Shown piece by piece: positions 24,017 through 32,009 of a stretch of DNA of 35,189 bases. Origin of the DNA: Chloroflexota bacterium (GTDB taxonomy: Bacteria > Chloroflexota > Anaerolineae > DTLA01); contig JACIWU010000027.1 of assembly GCA_014360805.1 (NCBI GenBank), positions 1-35,189 of the forward strand. The letters run 5' to 3'. Made by a program: the position numbers and the translations under genes. Each line of letters starts with the position of its first letter. Within the stretch, counting starts at the first letter, position 1. The notes beneath the pieces are model-generated. The model saw nothing but the letters and a program-made list of their open reading frames with translations, was not told where the DNA came from and made no database searches.

Positions 24017-25708
24017 ATGAAGAGCGAGTTCATACAGGCCATCAACCAGGTGTGCGCCGAGCGGAACCTGCCCAAGGACGTGGTCCTTGAGGCGGTGGAA
24101 GTTGCCCTGGTCTCTGCCTACAAGCGGAACTTCGGCGACTGCGGGAACGTGGTGGCGAAGATAGACAACCAGACGGGCGAGGTCAAACTGTTCGCGGTCA
24201 AAGAAGTCGTGGACAGCGTCTCTGACCCCGACACGCAAATCGCCCTCAAAGAGGCGCGAAGCATCAATCCCGACGCCGCCGTGGGCACGAAGGTGATGGT
24301 GGAATGCGCCCCGCCCAAGGACTTCGGCCGCATCGCGGCGCAGGCCGCCAAGCAAGTGATTCTCCAGCGCATCCGCGAGGCCGAGCGCGACACGCTCTAC
24401 CAGTCCTACGCCGACCGCGTGGGCGAGATGATCAACGCCTCGGTGCAGACGGCCGAGCCGGGCCTGGTAACGGTGAACCTGGGCAAGACCGAAGGGGTCA
24501 TGCCGAGGGGCGAGATGATCCCCGGCGAGCGATACAGGCCGGCCCAGCGCCTGCGAGTTGTCATCGTGGACGTGCAGCGCGGCACCCGCGGCCCGGAAAT
24601 CATCGTGAGCCGCGCGCACCGCGACCTGCTCCGCCGCCTGCTGGAGATGGAGGTCCCCGAGATTCTCAACGGGGCGGTGGAAGTCAAGGCCATCGCACGC
24701 GAGGCCGGATCGCGCTCCAAAGTGGCCGTGGCATCTAAGCAGCCGCGCCTGGATCCCGTGGGGGCCTGCGTGGGCCAACGTGGGTACCGCATCCAGAACA
24801 TCGTCAACGAACTGAACGGCGAGAAGATTGACGTGGTGGCGTGGAGCGCGGACACGGCGACGTTCATCGCCAACGCGCTGAGCCCGGCCAAGCCCACTGA
24901 GGTCATCCTGGACGAAACCGCCGAGGGCGGCAAGACGGCCACCGTCATCGTGCCCGACAAGCAATTGTCGCTGGCGATCGGCAAGGAAGGCCAGAACGTG
25001 CGCTTGGCGGCCAAACTCACCGGCTGGCGCATTGACATCAAGAGCGCGTCGGAGTGGGAAGAGGAACAGCGCTACGCCCAGGAGAAAGCCCAGGCCGTAT
25101 CCGAGGATCTCCTGGCGAAGGCCGAGGCGATCCTGTTGGGCAAGGCAGAGCCGCAGGTCGGCGCCGAACCCGCCGAGGTGGCAGCGGAGGTGGCCGAGGC
25201 TCCACAAGTTGGGTCCGAACCTGCCGCCGAGGAGGCCGCGCTGGTTGAAGCCGCTCCCGAAGCGGAGGCCGCGCCTGCGGTGACGGAAGCGCCCGCCGCC
25301 GAGGAGGCCGCGCCGGTTGCAGCCGCTCCCGAAGCGGAGCCCGCGCCTGCGGTGACGGAAGCGCCCGTTGCCGAGGAGGCCGCGCCTGCGGTGACGGAAG
25401 CGCCCGCCGCCGAGGAGGCCGCGCCGGTTGCAGCCGCCCCCGAAGTGGAGCCCGCGCCTGTGGCGGAGGTAGCCGAAGCGCCTACGCCCGAACCCGAGGC
25501 GCTGCCGATCCGAATTGAGGTTGACGAACTGGCGTTTGACGACGAGGGCGAAGGCGAGTCCGAGGAAGAGGCCGGGAAGCGCGCCAAGAAGAAGTTCAAA
25601 AAGGGGCGCGCGGGAGCACCGCAACCCACCGAGGTCGCCCCGCGGCGCAAGCCCAAGCCGGCCGGCCGCCGTCGCGATTGGGGCGACGACTGGGAAGAAG
25701 AGTTGTAG
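24017..25708 (+). CDS. nusA: Transcription elongation/termination factor NusA
   Basis: NusA binds RNA polymerase and nascent RNA and affects pausing, termination and antitermination. The core is complete: an N-terminal polymerase-binding domain (residues 1-125), an S1 domain (about 130-200) and two KH domains, the first with [18 protein letters not shown] and the second with [20 protein letters not shown]. Residues from about 375 to 563 form an unusual low-complexity tail. It is first Ala/Glu/Pro repeats, then an acidic patch ([12 protein letters not shown]), then a Lys/Arg-rich stretch and an acidic end. AGGAGGT lies upstream of the ATG. rimP, the usual gene in front of nusA, is absent here. 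ylxR follows after 19 nt. Confidence 0.96.
   Translation: MKSEFIQAINQVCAERNLPKDVVLEAVEVALVSAYKRNFGDCGNVVAKIDNQTGEVKLFAVKEVVDSVSDPDTQIALKEARSINPDAAVGTKVMVECAPPKDFGRIAAQAAKQVILQRIREAERDTLYQSYADRVGEMINASVQTAEPGLVTVNLGKTEGVMPRGEMIPGERYRPAQRLRVVIVDVQRGTRGPEIIVSRAHRDLLRRLLEMEVPEILNGAVEVKAIAREAGSRSKVAVASKQPRLDPVGACVGQRGYRIQNIVNELNGEKIDVVAWSADTATFIANALSPAKPTEVILDETAEGGKTATVIVPDKQLSLAIGKEGQNVRLAAKLTGWRIDIKSASEWEEEQRYAQEKAQAVSEDLLAKAEAILLGKAEPQVGAEPAEVAAEVAEAPQVGSEPAAEEAALVEAAPEAEAAPAVTEAPAAEEAAPVAAAPEAEPAPAVTEAPVAEEAAPAVTEAPAAEEAAPVAAAPEVEPAPVAEVAEAPTPEPEALPIRIEVDELAFDDEGEGESEEEAGKRAKKKFKKGRAGAPQPTEVAPRRKPKPAGRRRDWGDDWEEEL
25238..25453 (+). repeat. Modular tandem repeats in the nusA 3' end
   Basis: Two in-frame modules alternate: A is 39 bp ([13 protein letters not shown]) and B is 33 bp ([11 protein letters not shown]). 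The order is B' 25238-25270, A 25271-25309, B 25310-25342, A 25343-25381, A 25382-25420, B 25421-25453. Near identity at DNA level implies recent expansion by slippage or unequal recombination. The reading frame is kept throughout. Confidence 0.88.
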
Positions 25709-25727
25709 GAACTCGTGCAGGTAGGCC

Positions 25728-26036
25728 ATGCGACGCAAACACGTCCCACAACGCACCTGTGTGGGGTGCGGGGAAACGCGAAGCAAGCGGGAACTGACGC
25801 GCATCGTGAGGATGCCCGACGGCACCGTGGACATAGACCCGACGGGCAAGAAGCCCGGACGCGGGGCTTACCTGTGCAAGCAGGTTCGCTGCTGGCAGCA
25901 GGCGCTGGCCAAAGGCGCCATCAGCCGCGCGCTGGGCGTCGCCCTCCCGGACGATGTGAAGGCGCGATTGCAGGACCAGTTGCATCTCCTACAATTGGAG
26001 GGGAGCCTTTCCGGTGATGAGGAGCCGGAGCCATGA
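25728..26036 (+). CDS. ylxR: YlxR/RnpM-family RNA-binding protein
   Basis: A small basic protein of the YlxR (DUF448) family, 102 residues, almost always encoded between nusA and infB. The signature is visible at the N-terminus: PQRTCVGCGETRSKRELTRIV, followed by GRGAYLC. In Bacillus this family has been linked to RNase P activity. The acidic C-terminal end (SGDEEPEP) is an extension. Its stop is directly followed by a hairpin (26037-26058). No L7Ae-like ylxQ gene follows, although that is common in Firmicutes. Confidence 0.93.
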   Translation: MRRKHVPQRTCVGCGETRSKRELTRIVRMPDGTVDIDPTGKKPGRGAYLCKQVRCWQQALAKGAISRALGVALPDDVKARLQDQLHLLQLEGSLSGDEEPEP

Positions 26037-26357
26037 CGGGAATCAGGCGTGATTCCCGCGACTGGAAATCGGAAGTGCGTGGGTTATGGGAGCAGGTACG
26101 GTTGAGGGGTGTCATGAGATTCTGATGTAACTCGCGTGCATCGGCGCACCCTAGTAGCCTATATCAACCCTGCTCCTTCGCGTCGTCCTGCGGTCAGCGG
26201 GCGGCCGACCTGTTTGTCGTTCAGGGCGAGCTGAGCAGGGTTTTTTCGTACCCGTTCACCGCAGAGCCTGCTCTGGCCCGTGTGGTTTTCTATACTTCGG
26301 CCCGCAGGGCTTGTACGGAGCCGCGTCGCGGCGCGGGCCGAATCAGGAGGGGTGGAT
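26037..26357 (+). other. Structured noncoding leader before infB
   Basis: These 321 nt between ylxR and infB hold no convincing gene. Visible structure: hairpin CGGGAATC/GATTCCCG (26037-26058); GGAGCAGG (26089-26096) pairing with CCTGCTCC (26169-26176); the terminator at 26166-26246, which uses the same CCTGCTC strand; and TTCGGCCCGC (26296-26305) pairing with GCGGGCCGAA (26333-26342) just before the infB ribosome site. The two mutually exclusive pairings of 26169-26175 look like an antiterminator/terminator switch. A TATACT (26291-26296) might be a -10, but no -35 fits. A 14-codon ORF at 26086-26130 is the only short peptide of note. I could not match a known riboswitch class. Confidence 0.5.
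26166..26246 (+). terminator. Large terminator structure upstream of infB
   Basis: AACCCTGCTC (26166-26175) pairs with GAGCAGGGTT (26233-26242). Inside it TCGTCCTG (26183-26190) pairs with CAGGGCGA (26222-26229), one G-U pair, and GGTC (26192-26195) with GACC (26207-26210). The outer stem runs into a six-T tract (26241-26246). It would separate nusA-ylxR from infB unless antiterminated. Confidence 0.65.
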
Positions 26358-28253
26358 ATGGCGAAGGACAAGAACAAAAACGCAACTCGGAAGAGCGCGG
26401 CGGGCGGCACGGCGGCGCCGGCCTCTAGACCGCAGGCCGGCAGTCACGCCGGGGCGAAGAGCCAGGCCGAAACCCCGGCTGCGCCTTCCGTCATTGAACT
26501 GCCCAGCAGCCTGACGGTGCGCGACCTGGGCCATGCCCTGGGCGTCAGCCCGATTGAGGTGATGAAGAAACTGATCGGGTTCGGCATCATGGCCAATATC
26601 AACGAACTGATTGACTACGACACGGCGGCGATTGTGGCCGCCGAGATGGGATTTGAGACGCGCGAGGAAATGCCGGAGGAAGAGCAGGCCCCGGAGATCG
26701 CGCCGGCGCAGATCCCCAGTTGGCGCGATGTGCAGGACGAGCGCCCCGAGGATTTGCGGCCCCGGCCCCCGGTCGTTACGGTGATGGGGCATGTGGATCA
26801 CGGGAAGACCTCGCTCTTGGACGCCATCCGCAACGCCAACGTGGTGGAAGGCGAGGCCGGCGGCATCACCCAGCACATCGGCGCGTACCAGGTGGAACTG
26901 GGGGGGAAGAAGATCACCTTTCTGGACACACCGGGCCATGAGGCGTTCACGGCCATGCGCGCGCGGGGCGCTCAGGCCACCGACATCGTCGTGCTCGTCG
27001 TCGCGGCCGATGATGGCGTGCAGCCCCAGACCAAAGAGGCCATTGCCCACGCGCGGGCGGCGCAGGTGCCCATCATCGTCGCGCTCAACAAGATTGACAA
27101 GCCCGAGGCCAACCCGGAAGTGGTCAAGCGGCAACTGGCCGATTTGGGCCTGCTGGTGGAGGAATGGGGCGGCAACGTCATTTGCGTGCCCGTTTCGGCG
27201 AAGAAGCGGATCAACATAGAGGAACTCCTGGAGAACATCCTGTTGGTGGCCGAAGTGGCCGAGTTGAAGGCGAACCCGTTCCGCCCGGCGACAGGGGTTG
27301 TGGTGGAGAGCCGCCTGGACAAGACGCGGGGGCCTGTGGCCACCCTGCTGGTGCAGCGCGGAACCCTCCACGTGGGCGATAATCTGGTGATCGGCGAGAG
27401 CGCTGGGCGTGTGCGGGCCATGTTTGACGACAAGGGCCGCGCTGTTTCCGAGGCCACGCCATCCACGCCGGTGATGATCCTCGGCTTGAGCGAAGTCCCC
27501 AAAGCAGGCGACCTGTTTGAGGTGGTGGAAGATGAGCGCACTGCCAAGGCCATCGCCGCCGAGCGCGCCCAGCAGCGTCAGCAGGCGGCGGCCGCCCGCC
27601 CCGCCCGCGTTACGCTGGAAGAGGTCTTCGCGCGCATGCAGGAGGGCAAGGCCAAGGAACTCAACATCATCCTCAAGGCCGACGTGCAGGGGTCGCTGGA
27701 GCCCATTGAGTCGTCCCTTCAGAAACTCGGCAGCGAAGACCTGAAAGTGAAGATTCTGCACAGCGCCATCGGGAACATCGGCGAGTCGGACGTGATGCTG
27801 GCGTCGGCCTCGTCGGCCATCGTCATCGGGTTCAACGTGTCGGTGGATGCGGCGGCCCGCGCCCTGGCCGAGCAGGAAGGGGTGGACATCCGCCTGTACA
27901 ACGTCATCTACCAACTGGTGGAGGACGTGGAGAAGGCCCTGACGGGCATGTTGGAGCCGACGTACCAGCAGGTGGTTACGGGCCACGCCGAGGTGCGCGC
28001 CGTGTTCTCCATCTCCAAGCGGGGCAAGGTGGCTGGCTGCTACATGACCGATGGCCAGGTTACGCGGGCTTCCTCGGTGCGGGTGATCCGCGGCGGGCAG
28101 GTCCTGTTTGACGGGCGCATCGCCTCGCTCAAGCGGTTCACCGAGGACGTGAAGGAAGTCAGCGCGGGATACGAATTCGGCATCGGGCTTGAGAAGTACG
28201 AGGACTTCCAGGTGGGCGACGTGCTGGAGTTCTACAAGCAGGAGCGGGTATAG
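26358..28253 (+). CDS. infB: Translation initiation factor IF-2
   Basis: IF-2 is a GTPase that brings fMet-tRNA to the 30S subunit and promotes subunit joining. It has 631 residues, a short form of the family. A charged Ala/Lys-rich N-terminal stretch and an IF2N-type domain ([21 protein letters not shown], near 55-75) come first. The G domain follows, with G1 GHVDHGKTS from residue 144, DTPGHEAF, and NKID. Domains II, III and IV come next, including [23 protein letters not shown] just before ATG 26358 decides the start; an in-frame ATG at 26280 lacks support. rbfA follows after 27 nt. Confidence 0.97.
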   Translation: MAKDKNKNATRKSAAGGTAAPASRPQAGSHAGAKSQAETPAAPSVIELPSSLTVRDLGHALGVSPIEVMKKLIGFGIMANINELIDYDTAAIVAAEMGFETREEMPEEEQAPEIAPAQIPSWRDVQDERPEDLRPRPPVVTVMGHVDHGKTSLLDAIRNANVVEGEAGGITQHIGAYQVELGGKKITFLDTPGHEAFTAMRARGAQATDIVVLVVAADDGVQPQTKEAIAHARAAQVPIIVALNKIDKPEANPEVVKRQLADLGLLVEEWGGNVICVPVSAKKRINIEELLENILLVAEVAELKANPFRPATGVVVESRLDKTRGPVATLLVQRGTLHVGDNLVIGESAGRVRAMFDDKGRAVSEATPSTPVMILGLSEVPKAGDLFEVVEDERTAKAIAAERAQQRQQAAAARPARVTLEEVFARMQEGKAKELNIILKADVQGSLEPIESSLQKLGSEDLKVKILHSAIGNIGESDVMLASASSAIVIGFNVSVDAAARALAEQEGVDIRLYNVIYQLVEDVEKALTGMLEPTYQQVVTGHAEVRAVFSISKRGKVAGCYMTDGQVTRASSVRVIRGGQVLFDGRIASLKRFTEDVKEVSAGYEFGIGLEKYEDFQVGDVLEFYKQERV

Positions 28254-28280
28254 CGCCTGGCCGCTCCAAAGAGGTGAGAC

Positions 28281-28649
28281 ATGACATCATCCAGACGACA
28301 ACGGCGCGTTGCCGAGTTGATCAAAGAGGAGATGGGCGACCTGCTGGGCCGCCGCGCCCACGACCCGCGGCTGCACTGGGTTACCGTTACCGACGTGCAG
28401 GTTACGCCAGACCTGGCCATTGCGCGCGTGTACTACGCCGTCATCGGCGAGGAGGCGGAGCGGGAGCAAGCCCGCGAGGGCCTGGAACACGCGCGCGGCT
28501 ACCTGCGGCGCGAGTTGGCGGCCAGGCTCCAGTTGCGCATCGTGCCGCAACTGGAGTTCTTCCACGATGAGGCGCTGGAATACGGCAGGCACATAGACGC
28601 CATCCTGGATCGCATTCACGGGGAAGACGCGGACGATGCCGACGCCTGA
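28281..28649 (+). CDS. rbfA: Ribosome-binding factor A
   Basis: A small KH-fold protein, 122 residues, that binds the 30S precursor and aids 16S rRNA 5'-end maturation. The N-terminal RRVAELIKEEMGDLL, the VTVTDVQVTPDLAIARVYYAV strand region and VPQLEFFHDEALEYG are family signatures. A short acidic tail (GEDADDADA) follows. SD GAGGTGA precedes the ATG. It overlaps nrnA by 14 nt in the usual infB-rbfA-nrnA-truB order. Confidence 0.95.
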   Translation: MTSSRRQRRVAELIKEEMGDLLGRRAHDPRLHWVTVTDVQVTPDLAIARVYYAVIGEEAEREQAREGLEHARGYLRRELAARLQLRIVPQLEFFHDEALEYGRHIDAILDRIHGEDADDADA

Positions 28650-29601
28650 ACAGATGATTCTCGCAGCAGACCGCATTCTGGTCCTGTGCCACACCTCGCC
28701 CGACGGCGACGCCATCGGGGCGCTCCTGGCGATGGGGCACATTCTGCGGGCGCTGGGCAAGCAGACCACGCTTGCCTGCGCCGACCCCGTGCCGCGGGAG
28801 TACCGCTTTATGCCCGGCGCGGACGAAGTCGTGCAGCGTCCGGAGGGCGAGTTTGACCTGGTCATCAGCCTGGATTCCAGCGACATTCCCCGCCTGGGCG
28901 AAGCCTACGACGCCTCTCGGCTCGGCCACCTGCCCATTCTGAACATAGACCACCACATCACGAACCTGGACTTCGGCACCGTGAACTGGGTGGAGCCCGG
29001 GTCGGCTTCCACGTGCCAACTGGTGTTGCGCCTGGCCGACGGTCTGGGCGTGGACATCACGCCCGAAATCGCCACATGCCTCCTGAGCGGGATCGTGATG
29101 GACACGCGCGGCTTCACGACGCCCAACACGGATTTGGCGGCGCTTCGGGCCGCAGAGCGACTCGTGGCCGCGGGGGCGAACCTCGCGGGCATCGCCCGCC
29201 GAATCCTGGTGCAGCGCTCCTTCGCCATGACCAAACTGTGGGGCGAGGCGCTGTCGCAGGCGCGGCTGGAAGATGGCATCGTGTGGGCGTCCTTGCCCGC
29301 GTCCCTCATGGCGCAGTCCGACGCCTCGGCCAACGGCTTGAGCGGGCTGGTGGCGTTCCTGGCCGGGGTAGAGGAGGCGCGCGTGGCCGTGCTTTTCAGG
29401 GAGCGGGACGACGGACGGGTGGAGGTCAGCCTTCGCTCGGTGCCGGGGGTGGATGTATCGGGCATCGCGCTGTCGTTGGGGGGCGGCGGGCATCCGCAGG
29501 CGGCGGGGTGCACGCTGGCCGGGCCGCTGGCCGAGGTGGAGTCCAGGGTGCTGGGCGCGGTGCGGGCGCTGCTGGATGGGAGCAGGCGCGCAGATGGGTG
29601 A
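28636..29601 (+). CDS. nrnA: DHH/DHHA1 phosphoesterase, NrnA-like
   Basis: A 321-residue DHH-family phosphodiesterase, predicted to degrade short oligoribonucleotides and possibly pAp to AMP. DHH-domain motifs: HTSPDGDAIGA near the N-terminus, SLDSSD, and NIDHHITN around residue 98, which supplies the DHH metal ligands. DTRGF follows. The DHHA1 domain ends in GGGGHPQAAGC. The Mn-binding residues look intact. The C-terminus overlaps truB by 8 nt. Bifunctional activity is a family inference. Confidence 0.93.
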   Translation: MPTPEQMILAADRILVLCHTSPDGDAIGALLAMGHILRALGKQTTLACADPVPREYRFMPGADEVVQRPEGEFDLVISLDSSDIPRLGEAYDASRLGHLPILNIDHHITNLDFGTVNWVEPGSASTCQLVLRLADGLGVDITPEIATCLLSGIVMDTRGFTTPNTDLAALRAAERLVAAGANLAGIARRILVQRSFAMTKLWGEALSQARLEDGIVWASLPASLMAQSDASANGLSGLVAFLAGVEEARVAVLFRERDDGRVEVSLRSVPGVDVSGIALSLGGGGHPQAAGCTLAGPLAEVESRVLGAVRALLDGSRRADG

Positions 29602-30541
29602 GGCGACCGGGTGCGGCGGGTGCGGCGGGCCGACGTGCGGCGCGGCCCAGGGCCTCCTGTCGGGCATCCTCAATGTGGACAAGCCGCGCGGCATGACCTC
29701 GCACGACGTGGTAAATGCCGTCCGCAAGATCGCAGGAACCCGCCGCGTGGGCCACGCAGGGACGCTGGACCCTATGGCCACGGGGGTGTTGCTTGTCTGC
29801 GTGGGCCAGGCCACACGAATCGCGGAATACCTAATGAACTCCAGGAAGACCTACGTGGCGGAAGTGGCCTTCGGCCAAACCACGACTACCTACGACGCCG
29901 ACGGCGACGTGGTGGAGGAACGCCCCGTCGCTCATCTGACGGCCGAGGCGCTACAGGCGGCCCTGGCAACGTTCGTAGGCCCCATTCGCCAGCGCGCGCC
30001 CGCCTTCTCGGCGGTCAAGCAGGCCGGGGTGCCGCTGTATCGCCGCGCGCGCCGAGGCGAGTCGGTGGAGCCGCCCGTCCGCGACGTGCACATCTACCGC
30101 GCCGCGATGGTGCGGTGGGAGCCGCCCGTTGCGACTGTGGAGGTAGAGTGCGGGCCGGGCACCTACATCCGCTCGCTGGCCCACGACTGGGGCCAACTTG
30201 TGGGGAGCGGCGCGCACCTGAAGTCGCTACGGCGGGTGGCGTCGGGGCGGTTCTCGGTGGAGGATGCCGTCCCGTTGGCCCGCTTGCAGGAGGCGGCCGC
30301 CGACGGCGATTGGCCGCGTTTCCTCATCCCCATGGACGAGGCGCTGCTGGACATGCCGGCGCTGGTTCTGACCGACACGCAGGCCGAGGCGCTGGGCCAC
30401 GGTCGGCCCGTGGACGCGAGGGCCGGCGCGGATGGGCAGGTGGCCCGCGCGTACACGCTGGCAGGTGATTTTGTGGCCCTTGTCTGCTATAATGCGGCAG
30501 CAGGCCGATGGCTTCCCGTGAAGGTCTTTGGCGGGCGCTAG
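29594..30541 (+). CDS. truB: tRNA pseudouridine-55 synthase
   Basis: The enzyme converts U55 of the tRNA T-arm to pseudouridine. It has 315 residues. GILNVDKPRGMTSHDVV and GHAGTLDPMATGVLL contain the conserved Lys and the catalytic D59. GPGTYIRSLAHDWG is another signature, and a PUA-like C-terminal part follows. The ATG at 29594 overlaps nrnA and gives a Cys-rich N-terminal extension (C7, C10, C15 within GCGGCGGPTCG) that most TruB proteins lack. No other good start lies before the core. In-frame ATGs upstream fall inside nrnA. Confidence 0.95.
   Translation: MGEATGCGGCGGPTCGAAQGLLSGILNVDKPRGMTSHDVVNAVRKIAGTRRVGHAGTLDPMATGVLLVCVGQATRIAEYLMNSRKTYVAEVAFGQTTTTYDADGDVVEERPVAHLTAEALQAALATFVGPIRQRAPAFSAVKQAGVPLYRRARRGESVEPPVRDVHIYRAAMVRWEPPVATVEVECGPGTYIRSLAHDWGQLVGSGAHLKSLRRVASGRFSVEDAVPLARLQEAAADGDWPRFLIPMDEALLDMPALVLTDTQAEALGHGRPVDARAGADGQVARAYTLAGDFVALVCYNAAAGRWLPVKVFGGR
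30485..30493 (+). promoter_or_regulatory. Possible extended -10 promoter inside truB
   Basis: TGC directly followed by a perfect TATAAT (30488-30493), with no good -35 box. It lies about 100 bp before ribF and could give ribF extra transcription. Chance occurrence in coding sequence is possible. Confidence 0.4.
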
Positions 30542-30589
30542 TCGCCGGGCACTCTGCAATCTCAATCCCGACACAAGGTTTGCAGGACA

Positions 30590-31534
30590 ATGCTGCTGAT
30601 TGACAACTGGGAACAGGCGCATCTGGAGCAGGATACGGTAGCCACCATCGGCGCATTTGACGGCGTGCACCTGGGGCATCAGTTCCTCATCCGCAATCTT
30701 GTGGCCAGAGCGAAGGAGACCGGGCGGCTGGCCATGGTGGTTACGTTCCACCCGCACCCCGTCGCCGTCCTGCGGCCCGATTTGCCGATACGCTATCTGA
30801 CGACACCGGGCGAGAAGGCCGTCTTGATGGAGCAGTTGTCGCTGGATATTCTGGCGATTCTGCCGTTTGACGCGCAGATGGCTCAGATGTCGGCGGCCGA
30901 GTTCACCGGCGCGCTGGTGCGCCACCTGCGCCTGCGGGAACTGTGGGTCGGCCCCGATTTCGCCCTGGGGCGCAATCGCGAGGGCGATATCGCGACGCTT
31001 CGCGCGCTTGGCGCCGACCTGGGATTCGCCGTGAGGGCGGTGGAGCCTTTCCTGCTGGACGGGGAAGTGGTGAGCAGCACGCGGATTCGGGCGTTGCTGG
31101 CCCAGGGCGACGTGCGCGGGGCCACGCGGCTGTTGGGGCGATACCCGACGGTGGCGGGCGAGGTGGTGCCCGGGGCGCGGCGCGGGCGCGCGCTGGGGTA
31201 TCCCACCGCCAACCTGGAAGTGCGCCAGGAACGCGCCGTCCCCGCCGACGGGGTGTATGCCGTGTTCGCCGTCCTGGGGACCGAGCGGTATCCGGGTGTC
31301 GCGAATATCGGCGTGCGGCCCAGTTTTGACAACGGCGCGCGCACTGTGGAAACCTTCATCCTGGACTTTGATCAGGATATCTACGGGTGCGACCTGGTGG
31401 TGGAGTTCGTGGAGCGCCTGCGGCCCGAGCAGCGCTTCCCGAACATCGCGGACCTGGTCAGGCAGATCGGCCAGGACGTGGAGGTAGCGCGCCGCATCCT
31501 GGACGACGAGGCGAGGAGCCGAAAGAACCCGTGA
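30590..31534 (+). CDS. ribF: Bifunctional riboflavin kinase/FAD synthetase
   Basis: The enzyme makes FMN from riboflavin and then FAD. It has 314 residues. The N-terminal nucleotidyltransferase domain has GAFDGVHLGHQ and TFHPHP, and VSSTRIRALLAQGD near its end. The C-terminal kinase domain has GRALGYPTANL and a GVYAVFA strand. The ATG at 30590 opens the canonical protein; its ribosome site is weak. Its stop overlaps the archease start (GTGA). FMN supply may matter for the flavoprotein at 8980, but that is only a general link. Confidence 0.96.
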   Translation: MLLIDNWEQAHLEQDTVATIGAFDGVHLGHQFLIRNLVARAKETGRLAMVVTFHPHPVAVLRPDLPIRYLTTPGEKAVLMEQLSLDILAILPFDAQMAQMSAAEFTGALVRHLRLRELWVGPDFALGRNREGDIATLRALGADLGFAVRAVEPFLLDGEVVSSTRIRALLAQGDVRGATRLLGRYPTVAGEVVPGARRGRALGYPTANLEVRQERAVPADGVYAVFAVLGTERYPGVANIGVRPSFDNGARTVETFILDFDQDIYGCDLVVEFVERLRPEQRFPNIADLVRQIGQDVEVARRILDDEARSRKNP

Positions 31535-31947
31535 GCGCGAACCGGTGCTTCTTCCGCGAACTGGATCACACGGCCGATTTGGCCATAGAGGTGTGGGGCG
31601 AGGACCTCGCAAGTCTTCTCGTCCATGCTGCCGAGGCGGTGTTCGCCCTGCAGGGCCTGCCCGGCGCGGCCGGGGAGCGCGCGCAGCACGACATTCACGT
31701 ACAGGCGGCCGACCGCGAGACGCTCCTGGTGGACTGGCTCAACGAGTTGCTGTTCCTGTCGGAGACGCTGGGCGAAGTGTACACGACGTTTGACCTTGCG
31801 CTCACCGGAGAGTTTACGGTGAGCGCGACGGTGGAAGGGTACAAGGGGCATCCTACCAAACGGCGCATCAAGGCGGCCACGTTCCACGACCTGCGCATCA
31901 CGTGCGAGCCGGGGCACTGCTCGGCGCGCGTTGTGTTTGACGTGTAG
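31531..31947 (+). CDS. Archease-family protein
   Basis: A 138-residue archease (former DUF101). Family members activate the RNA ligase RtcB by helping the guanylylation step. The motif ELDHTADLAIEVWG near the N-terminus contains the conserved metal-binding Asp residues. LLVDWLNELLFLSE and a C-terminal KAATFHDLRI with a hydrophobic end are also typical. The start is GTG overlapping the ribF stop (GTGA), with AGGAG upstream. No rtcB is in the window, so its partner must be elsewhere. Confidence 0.92.
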   Translation: MSANRCFFRELDHTADLAIEVWGEDLASLLVHAAEAVFALQGLPGAAGERAQHDIHVQAADRETLLVDWLNELLFLSETLGEVYTTFDLALTGEFTVSATVEGYKGHPTKRRIKAATFHDLRITCEPGHCSARVVFDV

Positions 31948-32009
31948 TGTTGGACCGGGCGAAGCATCTCACGTTTGCACAGCACGACGCTGTGTGAAAG
32001 GAGGGCAAG

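Noticed and set aside
23575-24075. - strand ORF between tRNA-Thr and nusA
   Set aside because: It overlaps the tRNA, two promoters and dispersed repeats, and encodes no recognisable protein.
26089-26176. TPP riboswitch suggested by GGGGTG and ATGAGA
   Set aside because: The second conserved TPP half (CCTGATCTGG-type) is absent, and the downstream gene infB has no thiamine link.
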